Assembly: GCA_013397115.1 (NCBI GenBank)
Contig: VWZW01004071.1
Span: 311,094-375,093 of the forward strand
Direction of reading: 5' to 3'
Origin: Edolisoma coerulescens
Lineage: Eukaryota > Chordata > Aves > Passeriformes > Campephagidae
Length of the DNA stretch: 64,000 nucleotides
Shown: piece by piece, positions 51,097 to 61,200 of the stretch
Layout of the letters: every line of letters starts with the position of its first letter
Numbering within the stretch: position 1 is the stretch's first letter
Made by a program: the position numbers and the translations under genes
Notes under the pieces: generated by a model
Databases searched by the model: none
Told to the model about the DNA's origin: nothing
Seen by the model: only the letters and a program-made list of their open reading frames with translations

Positions 51097-51137
51097 TTTT
51101 TTTTTCTTTTTTTCTTTTTTCTTTTTTTTTTTTTTTT
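51097..51137 (+). repeat. T-rich tract
   Basis: Forty-one bases of T interrupted by three single Cs. On the opposite strand this is A-rich and could be an old retroposon tail, but no body or target duplication is recognisable. Confidence 0.9.
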
Positions 51138-51545
51138 CTGTGGCTGTGTGCTGATTCTAAGGAATGAGGGAATTGATCCAGACTCATGAGCAGGGAATTG
51201 GGAATTGCATGTGATATGTGATTCCACATGCTTAAATGTCCACCTGGAAGTGCAATCTTTCATTTAAGAAAAGTTTTGCAGACATTATATTTAGTAGGCA
51301 GGAAACCAAACATTTGAGTTTAAGCACTCCAAGGGGCAAAAATAGCAGTCTTACATAAAGGATCTGAAGATCTGTAAGTCTTGGGATCCATAAGCACTCC
51401 TCTCTTTCCCATATATGTCTTTTCCTTTTCAGGGTTTGCTGACCCTTCAAAACAGAAATACTTAGAGCACTGAAGTCTGTTTTAGAGATTGGCTGTAAGA
51501 TTAGTGGCTGAACATGCTCTTTAGAAAGTAAAAAACCGTAATTGT

Positions 51546-51581
51546 GGACATACTGTAATGGTTGGACATACTGTAATGGTC
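51546..51581 (+). repeat. 18-bp tandem duplication
   Basis: GGACATACTGTAATGGTT is followed at once by a copy differing only at its last base, then by a partial third start (AGACATAC). Confidence 0.9.
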
Positions 51582-51781
51582 AGACATACATTTTCTACTT
51601 TTTTCCTTATGTTTTTGCATAACTATCTTTCCTATAATTCTATGAGCTTATAATCTCTTGAAGTATTTAATTTACCTTGGACTTTCTCACTCATGCAACA
51701 GACCATTGTCAGAATGCATGCCACCAACTTCAAAATTTCTCTTGATTTTCTTGATCTGAGTCTTTGAAATCCCACTTTTCG

Positions 51782-51789
51782 TGACGTCA
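51782..51789. promoter_or_regulatory. Perfect CRE palindrome TGACGTCA
   Basis: Full CREB/ATF site inside a 10-base palindrome GTGACGTCAC. A half-site variant TGACGTT follows at 51904-51910. Both contain CpG, which decays quickly in methylated introns. Function is not shown. Confidence 0.35.
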
Positions 51790-53683
51790 CTGTAAAATGA
51801 TTGTGGCTGACAAACATGATCTGCATTCGTGCTTGTTTGCTCTAAGTGTTACTTTTATTGTAAGTTTGAAAGAATGCTGGAGAAGATGATCTCGTCACAA
51901 AATGACGTTGTATCATAACTGGGGAGGGACTGAAGGAGTATTACTAAGCTGCAGCGTGTGGCTGCTATGTGTGGAAGCACAGGCTGAAGCAGCACATTAT
52001 TTGATCAGACAGTAAAATCAGCTCCACGAGTAGCTGGTGCAGTGCTGAAGCAGAGCACGAAACCTGGCATTGAGCTGGACATGTTTTAGCAGTAGGGGCA
52101 GGAAGGACTGGCATGTCTGGGAAATTTCTGTCCTCGACGAGCAGGGCTGGCATTACCGCACAGTCAGAGGATGCTCCCACAGCTCTGCTGACTGTAGCTT
52201 GGCACTGAACATAGCAGGACCAGATGACCTGAGCTTCTCCAGATCTGCTCTACAAAGTTTGACTCTGGACAGGGCTTTTCAAGGCATTTGAAAGCCTGTG
52301 AGACTGAGACCCAGTCCCATCACCTACCAGTGGATATTCCTTGTACATCTTTTGAGAAGGTATGTATGCATGTTGCATTATGGTAGTGCTTTAAGCAGGC
52401 CATCTGTGGTAGGTTTTGCATAGAGTTGAAGCCCAAAGTTTAATTAAGTTTATTATTTAACAGACTAAGAAAGGGGGGTTCATTCTTCAGCTTCCTTACC
52501 TCATTGCTGCAATTAGCTCAGATAGTTGCCACACTTCTTTTGAGCTCTGTTGCTTGGTAATTTTCTCTCATAATGTGTCCGTCACTCTACTGAAAATCCA
52601 GAAAGGCCTAGGTAAGTTCTAAGGGAAAAAAAAAACAACAAACACACAGAAAAGCTGAATCTCCAAGTTTGAATCCAAAGCAATAAGCTCTAAATGCCTT
52701 TTTTTCAGAGTAAGTAGCTGAACTGAGGCTTTTCTTTGTGACCCTTTATTTAATACCAAGGGCATGTTCTGTATCAAGATATAACCAGACCTGTCTCAAG
52801 AGAGCAGTCAGTCTAGGAGAGGAGCCAGGCACACCAGAACATGCAGGGGATGCAATTACTGATGGGTCTGGTTACTGTGTCGAGCCTGCTCCCACACATG
52901 AACCGTCTCCCAGCCACTCTTCCTAGACCTGCTTACTCATTTCTCCTTCCTTCCAGACAGACACATACCTGCAGGTAAGGAAAGAGGACCGCCCTGTTCA
53001 TGTTGGTTGTAGAGGAGTTGTCCCTTTGCCATCCCAGCACATCTCTGGCTGCTGCACTCCTCGCTGACATGGGCAAGAGCAGGCCAGCGTTTGTCAAGGT
53101 GTGGTGCTGCTGGACCCCACAGACACCCCTCCTGTCCTTACCTCCTGTGGGGCCAGTGCTGTGAGGGCATGCAGTGCGGTAGGGAGGAGAAATGGGAATG
53201 GCTTCAGCTGGTGAAGAGGAGGGCTGCGGGGATGGCTGGAGGGAAAAATGTGACAAGAAACAAAGAGACAGGCAGAATGGACTGTTGATCTGACATAGCC
53301 TAAAACAAGCTGTCGGGTAGAGGGTAAAAGGATCTGAAAACAGGGTAAGTGTTGTGGTCTATAGGTCCACTGTTGCAGCAGTGAGAGCCAGACTTGGACT
53401 TCAGCTCTGTGTGGAGTCAGAAGTATCATTTTAGGCAGCCATAATTCTTTTTGAGGCTGGAAACAGTCTAGTTAGCAAATTTCAGGCAATAATAAGGTCA
53501 AAGATGAAATCCCTGAAATTTGCTTTTTCCTATTTTATCTCAAAGTGATAACCTCTTCCATTTCTTTTTCAATGGGACACACTCCACCAGATCACACAGA
53601 GTATGTGTGAAAGATGGGAGTTAATGAATGGCATCCTGTTCTCCCTCATTAGTAAAATGTGTCTGCTATTGACTTTGGGCCAA

Positions 53684-53765
53684 ACACTGATCTCAGTTAT
53701 AAGACAACAGACTCCTAATTCTACTAGGAGTTCATACTGTTGTCATTTAAACTCGGAATTTAGAA
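53684..53765. repeat. Possible old amniote interspersed repeat
   Basis: GGGCCAAACACTGATCTCAG, a later 'gactcctaattctac-taggagttcatactg' and 'aaactcggaattt' follow the order of a palindromic repeat common in reptile and bird genomes (GGGCCAAATTCTG...CTCAGTTA...). It is heavily diverged and the call rests on memory of the consensus. Confidence 0.3.
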
Positions 53766-55190
53766 AGAGACTGCTGATTTTTTAGGTACTTCCAGTTTTG
53801 GACTCCCTAATTCAAGGCAGCTTCAAGGTAGGATGAGCTCAGTTTCTCATGTTGGTCTAACCAAAACCAGCAGTATGCTGTAGCAAATGCTTGTATCTTT
53901 TATTTTAGGAGAACTACTTTCTGATTATCTCAACTACTGAATACTAAAACCAAGGGGTGGGGGGGGCAGCAAAAAGCATTTTTTATAGAATTTCTTGAAA
54001 AATTGGTATTACTTTTCAGACATAGGTGATGATGTCCATGGCACAAACAGCATGTACTGCACCTCTCTGATAGATATGCACAAGATATGCACCAGACAAA
54101 AGCTGTATGTGTTCACAATATACCTAGAAGATTTTTATAATTATTCAGTTCAAAGCTTTATTTTTTCCTTTTTTGCTGATTTTTATGTAGTGTATTTCAT
54201 CATAATTTAGAGAAAACTCATAAACAAAATTGTCTTCTTGCAGCAAAAACTATGACTGTCAGTCTTCCCATTGTTTTTCAAAGAAGTAGAGAAGTAAATA
54301 TTGATCCAACTCCTTTTCCAAATTGTTTACTTTCAAATCCCTTCTAAAATATTAAACATTCTCCCTGCTATCTCCTTCTTCGTAACTGCTGTCCATTGAT
54401 TTCTTGAAGCTTTTCTTTTGCTTTGATTACTAGTGAGGAAATAAAACTTAGGAACCGAAAAATTGTTCCTCATGCTTTTGGAAGCACAAAATTGTTTAAT
54501 ATGTTCATCAGGCTTCTTGAGCGTGTTTCTAGCTTTGCAAAATATATGAAAGGGTTTTTTTCATTTAATTTTTTCTGGCATCATTGCTTAATGGATATCT
54601 CTTTGATATCCACATTTCTTCTGATCAGCATGAGTAATGAAGGGAAGATCCTATGCCGCAGTAAATTTCTGCAAGACCACACAGACTAACAAACCAGAAC
54701 GAGGAGAAAAAAAAAGAAGTTGAGCAAATGTATTTCATATTAGAATTCTTAGTTTGTTATCTGTGAATTCATTTTTCTATTAGTCGACTCTAATCAGAGC
54801 TGTCATCCATTGATTTAGACTTACCTTTCCCACATGTGAGTGTTTTAATCTAGTCTTTGTTTTCATCCCTAGCTAAAAAGGAAAGCTTTCATCTAGATGC
54901 TCAAATTCACTCATTTTCATGCCGGCACTGTCTCAAATTATTTAATTTGAATAGCTGCTCTTAGCATTAGAAGCATTAAAGAAAACTGCTCCGAGGACCC
55001 CTTTTCAGCGGTGCATGTAAATAAAAGCAGAGAAATCATGCAAAAACATCAGAGAGGTCTCTCTCTCCCCCTTCCCCCTCCCTCAGTGGCATCAGTTTCT
55101 TATTTCATTCAAGTCATAAGTGACTTTGGCAGATAAATTCTCCTGGACTGTTTGCCCTTTTGTCTCAAAGCAGGCTCCTTGCACAGTAAA

Positions 55191-55202
55191 ATGCAATTGC
55201 AT
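55191..55202. other. 12-bp perfect palindrome ATGCAATTGCAT
   Basis: It resembles two opposed octamer/C-EBP-like half-sites (ATGCAA). It sits in the 54.9-55.4 kb stretch discussed in the findings. A single palindrome of this size is not by itself significant in 64 kb. Confidence 0.3.
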
Positions 55203-57868
55203 CCCATTCAGTGAGTTTCATAAAGGCCATGGAAATTAATGGCATCCAGAGGTCACATCTGCGGCACTGTGAGAGTAAGAGATTGCACAAGCCATGTAAC
55301 TTAGCTTACCACTGGCAATTACCATCGCAGGACTTTCATTGCCTCCATGATATGGCTGCTGCCAGTAACAAAATGCATGGCTTTGGTGGAACGAAGCAGT
55401 GTTGAGGAAATGGAGGAAGACAACAACGCCTGCCACAGCACTATCTGTGTCCTGCTGACCAAGGTTAAATAAGACAGACAGCTGACACAGGCCTCTGATA
55501 CAACAGGAAAGTTGAAAAAGACATGAAGTCAGCTTTGCTTGGCTGTAAGAGAATCACCCTGAAGACAGGAAAATCATTCTGTTTTGCCCTGAGATACTCA
55601 AACTTTTACTTGTCTTCACTGACCTTGAAGTATTTTCCAGCAAGGAAATGCATTCTGCAAAATACAGGTTTAGGGTAGAAGTGATATTCCTAATTTGTGT
55701 TTACTGAGATCTTTGTGCCAGGAAGCTTGCTGAGTTTCTGGAGGTGCAGATTGGTAAGGAAGGCTGCAGGAGAGGGCTGACAGCAGAAAGAGAAGAGGAA
55801 CTGCTCCCCAAAACCAGCCCTCACAGCTCTCAGGTGTAGCCTTGTACCAACAGCAGCAGCTCTGGCAGCACTGAGATGCAATGTCTGGGCACAGCCACAA
55901 AGCTGCCACACACGCCAGGCTGGCATGCTAGTCCTTTCCCCCACACACTTCTCAACCTTGGAGAAAATCTCCCAGTTACTACTTGTGTCCTGTGAAAAGG
56001 CTCAACCTTCTCTCAGCATTTGTAAGAGTGAAAAAATTGGCCATTACTAATTCCCTTATCCCTTCACAGGCTGGTAATGTGCTCCTTGCAGTTCCGTCTG
56101 CAACATTATTGGGTACAGCAGCCAAGGAACCTTTGAAAGCAATATTTACAGGCAGTGTGCAATGGATTGCATTGTTTTCCTGGCTATGGTAAAATAGTGG
56201 TTTACGGGTTTAGTGCAAGCAGCACACAAGAGAGGCAGAATCCCTTCAACATTTGGTTTCTTTCTTCAAGCTGCATTTTAGCTTTCACTCAAAAGGAAAA
56301 AGGGAATGTCTAACTGTTTGGATTGCAATTCAAGATAAGCTCAAAGCCTTATCAACAAAACAATAAAAATACCCAGTGTTTTTGTTTTGTTTTTTTAATA
56401 GCCTGCTCTTCTAAACTAAACTCGAGTTTTTTTAAGATTTGGCTCAGGGTTTTTAAACAGCTCAGACTGTCAATCTTCTTCTTGTAGCTCATACTAGAAG
56501 ACAATATTTAAAAAAAAAAAGCCTACATCCTCTGTATCCTCAAGAGAGCTCCACTGCTGTCTCTGTCAAGCATTCACCTATGATGTTGGCCCTCAACACT
56601 TGGTAGCTTCCCTTTTCACTGATTTGTCCAAAATTTCTCTCCTATCCTCAAGACTTTCAGAAGCTTCTCTCTCTTCCTAACCTTAGAACAAGCATGGTAA
56701 AGATTGATACATCTGACCAATAATTGTAATATGTGAAACACATTCTGGTTTTTTGTGTAAAGAACTCCTAGTTTTGCTGGGTTCAGGTGTTCTATTCTCT
56801 TCCAGCCTTTGGGTTATCTTTTGGGCTTTTTTAAATTGCTGGCTGAAACCCATGGAATAATGCTATCCGACAAGCAATATGATGAGGGAAATCCTCAGGG
56901 TCTCTCTTGTAGGGTGGTGGATGGCAGTGTTCTGAGTCACCTGCAAGAGGCAGTGACACATTTGATACTCAAGGTTCCCGTTAGCACAGATTTTTTTCTT
57001 AAACGTACACCCCATGGCACTATAAAAGGGCTGTGGCAGTGAGAAACCATAACAGTTCAGCTGTAGACTGAAAGAAGATTTAAAGACAAACCCACCTAAA
57101 CATTAACTAATGAAAATATACTTTCATTTTGATACAAAGGGACTCAAAATACTGTGAATAGATGGAGTGCTTGGAAGGTCATTGGTAGGGTACCACATGC
57201 ACTAACAGTTTTCTTCAAGGAACCTGAAAGATTAGGCCCAGTTTGCAGAAGAAAGGTGAGCCTTTCACCTGGTGTTGTGTTTTGAAGTGGTTGAAAAGGT
57301 GTAGGCTCAGTGTATGCCCATCTTAGCTCTGTGTTTTGAGAGCTCCCTGTGCATGACACCACTAGAGAATGGCTTTCTGATCTTACCCACACAGCTAGGA
57401 CCCCCACCCCATCAGGTTTTTCCAGTGTCATCAGTTCTTTCCTTCTGCATCCCTCTAGTGGTTTCTCATCTCATTGCTCGTGAGTGCCCTTTCAGCTTAG
57501 CCCTCTTCCCTCCTGCTCACCCTGTAGGTGCAGGTTCCCACCCCCAGGCAGCAGTTGCGTGCTACTTTCTGTAAATCAGTTGTTCAAACGTCCACTTCAA
57601 ATGTTGCCCCCTGCTTGAAGGGGCCCTCTGTATGCCATGCCTCTTCATTTCACTTGGAATATTCTCTCTTGTGGAAGAAACTACAAAAAATGGGTTTTGC
57701 TGCTGCCATGAAGAGTTTCTTGCTGTTTTCTTGTGCCCCCCATCTTTGCATACCTGTTTCTTGCCCTTTACACGGCCTGTGAACTCTTCACATTTCTAAC
57801 TGGTATTGTCCTTGATCTTGGTACACAGCAGCATCCCAGCTCTGTTTACAGTAACAGAAATAGTAAGT

Positions 57869-58296
57869 CATAGAATCATAGAATGGCTGGGGTTGGAAAG
57901 GACCTTAAAGATCATCTAGTTCCAATATCCCTGACACTGGCAGGGACACTTTCCATTAGACCTGGTTTCTCAGAGCTCCATCCAGCCTGACTGGAACACT
58001 TCCAGGGATGGGGCATCCACAGCTTCTCTGGGCAATCTGTTCCAGTGCCTCACCACCCTCACAGCAAAGAACTTCCTCCTAATACATAATCTAAACCTAC
58101 TCTCTTCTAGTTGAAAGCCATTCCCTCTTGTCCTGTCACTATATGCCCTTGTAAAAAGTCCCTCTCCATCTTTATTGTAGTCTCCCTTCAGGTACTGAAA
58201 GGCCGCTGTTGGGTCACCCTGAAGCCTTCTCTTCTCCAGGCTGAACAAACACAGTTCTTTCAGCTTTTCCTTGTACACAAAGGGCTCGATACCAGC
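57869..58296 (-). mobile_element. CR1 LINE 3' end, 5'-truncated, antisense to NRG1
   Basis: On the + strand it opens CATAGAATCATAGAATGGCT, followed by 'ggggttggaaaggaccttaaagatcat', the reverse complement of the bird CR1 tail. The - strand frame 58278-57970 (102 codons) keeps the ORF2 C-terminus: LCLFSLEKRRLQGD, then SDRTRGNGFQLEESRFRLCI, then VRHWNRLPREAVDAPSLEVF. The frame is uninterrupted over this part, so the copy is younger or less decayed than the one at 44.5 kb. The left (5') limit is approximate. It is only a 3' fragment and cannot move by itself. Confidence 0.95.
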
Positions 58297-61200
58297 AAAG
58301 AGTCCCTTTTAAAGCTGAAGAGCAAGGACCAACAATAGGACTGCCTTAGCAACTTGCTTTATGCTGGAAAGGCATCTGCCATGTGTAAACAGGGCAGTTA
58401 TTTTGGCTATGTGGCTGTATGCACTGTTGCCACCTTTTGTCCTCCCTTAGCTGGACAAAAATCTTTGCTTTCTGTGGAAATTATGATGTTAATCTGGACT
58501 ACATGTTCTCCTTCACTCAGCATCTGTCTTGTCCTGATCAGGCTGTTGAACCATTTTCTCATTCCTGCAAATCCATCCCTTCTGCAGGTCTGTGTCTGCA
58601 TGAATACATGAGTATGAAAGTGGCTCTATTAGCACAGCAATTGCCTGGAATTTGTTAGCATTTCATTATAAATCTTATTTTTGACAGATTTATAACCAGA
58701 TTGTAGAAATTAACTGCTGGAGGAAATGTGCCATTTATTCTCAACAGGAACACATTTTATTTTTCTACATGGTTGTTGCTAGACTGTTTTTAGAGGCTAG
58801 AAAAATAATGTTACGCTTGTTTTCATGTATTTCTTTTTAAGTGAAAAAACTTCAACCTTTTCATAGACATTTAAAAACTGTTGGTACAGTAACATGTTTA
58901 TTGCATAGTCCTCTCTGATGTTTCTTGAGAACAGGAACTGATTAAATGGCATTACTGTATCAGCACATTAAAATACAGCTTAACTGAAGAAACAACAGCC
59001 GAATAAAATAAGGTTGGTAGGTGAAAAAATTGTGTCAGAACAGACAGTGTTATTGATAGAAGGAAGGTAGTCCTTTCTATTGCAACAAATATACTACTAC
59101 TCATTTTTTAAAAAGCCGTAATTGACAGCAGATATAAGCGACAGCATTCCACTCCCTTGCAGTAACTTCTGAGGTTTTGCTACAAAGTTTTGACAGTGAG
59201 CCCAAGGTGAGCTACTGCACACCTTTTAATGCAGGCGGTGGAAGAAGTCGCAGGAGTGAGGGCAGGGGAAAGAGAGCAGTCTCCCAGGACTGGTCTGGGT
59301 GTAAGAACTTGCTTCTCTGCACTCACAGCTGCCATCTGCAGCAGTTCACAGAGGTCCTGGGCAGGGTTCACTGAGGACACTGAGCTGCTGCCTGCTAGTG
59401 TGACTGCACCTGACACATCACGCAATCCTCTGAAGCCTGTCGGAGTCAGTCCCACTAGGGCTACACTAAACAGTTAGGGAAAAAGGTTGTTTCAGGCTAG
59501 GCAACCTGAAATATTTCTGCTTTACCCTAGTAGTCATGTTTTCTAGGCCATTCTTGTTTGTCTTTTTTACTGTCACAAGTATGATTTCCCTGAGTGCCAC
59601 TTCATATACACTCATTTTCAAGCAGCACTATAAACAGTGACAATTTCATACCTCCAGGCAGGAAATTAGGGAGGGAAATGAGAAAAGGCTCCCTCGCTAC
59701 AGAAAGCTCTTTCTTTGATAGGAATTGTAAGTGCTTTGACAGTTTGCAATGAAAGGACCCTGCTTACAGAGTCCAAAGGATCTTGTTATAAGCAAAGCAT
59801 AACCTAGTAATGTCTCTCTCCACCCCTCTTCTCTGGAGAGAGAAATTCCAAACGGAGAAGTGTTCTGTATTTTTAAGAAACAATGGGTCCTGTGGCTATG
59901 CTGCTGGATAGTGGAGTCAAAATTTCCCTCTGCACCCATCCAGAGAGGATTTTTCTCCTTAGTCCAAATGGGCACTTCCCCAAGAGGACAGGAGACTGGA
60001 TTTTCTAGCAGAACCTGCATAAGAGACCCAACAGCTCTGTCTAAGATTTTATCATACCTTTTTCCAAGGGGGTTGATACATTTCAAGTTAAGGAATAAGT
60101 TTTAACAGCAAGAGAATAAAGTCTGTCTTCTTTTCTAGAGGTTAAATTTCAAAACTTTGTTTTGATTTGTACAGGAAATTTAAAATTTAAAAAAAAAATC
60201 CAAGGCCTTGGAAATCTCTGGTGGAATACAAATATCCAAGTAAACTGACAAATTCAGTGCAGTAGAAAGGAAGCTGTCTTTGACAAGCATTCTTGTTCTT
60301 CACTTATCTTCATACCTGCCTGTCTGTTGGGGATCCTTTCTTGTAATGCTTTCTTATCAAAGATATCAAGGAGATACTTGGCAACATGTGAGCAACCCTT
60401 TGTGTTTTCTGAGACAAGTTGCATTTGCTGTATCTTTAACTCAGAACTGAAGGCATATTTCTGCACTAGTCTGTGTCAGAGCTTGTCACCATTATGTCTT
60501 AAAAGCTAATTTCTGCTACTCTGCTCTTCCCCACCACCCAGGGATCTCAGGCTGGTGAAAGAGATTGAGCTTCAATTGCCTCAGGTTTAGCACATCCCTT
60601 TCATGCCTCAGGTTTCCTGGGGCTTCCTCTCACAACCACCTCCATGAAGCAGAAGACCACCAGGAAAGCAACAGATAGTCTTCTGTGCTTTAGGGATGGG
60701 AGCATGGGGAGGGAACATGCCCTTAATGACCTTGAAGATGTGCTTCAAAGTCAATGAAAGCTTGTTTCATTGTGGAATTAGTAACCTATGTGTTTTTCAC
60801 TGCAGAGTATGTGCTAGGAGACAGATTAATGGGTGCCTGAGAATCATGTGCTGGTCATTTAAAATTATTCAAGGAAAGGTTGCAGACACAGCCTCCTCTT
60901 GCAAACTTACTTAACATGAGGTATTTCGGTGGGCAAGTCTTGCTTTCAGCAAGGCTAAACACTGTGCTGAAATCCATTCTCCTTCATAAAAACTTTATAA
61001 AGACACAGGGGAAAACATGGACGTTAATGTGACAATAAATTAAGCAGGTGCTTGAGTGCAGTCTCAGATTTGTGTGGGCTTATTGGTTCTTTTTCAGTAT
61101 ATTCTTGCTTCAGTGCTTTCCTGAAGGAGGATTCATGACAGGGATTATCATGTTGACATTATATGAAACATAATTTGTAATAGAAAGCTTTCATGCTTCC

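Larger units (their letters stand above)
48810..57868. other. Intron segment, no gene seen
   Basis: Nine kilobases of intron with a GGA-rich purine tract (49962-49990), a long T-rich tract (51097-51137), an 18-bp tandem duplication (51546-51581), a perfect CRE (51782-51789) and an AT-rich, evenly textured stretch at 54.9-55.4 kb. No exon was recognised. Confidence 0.65.
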
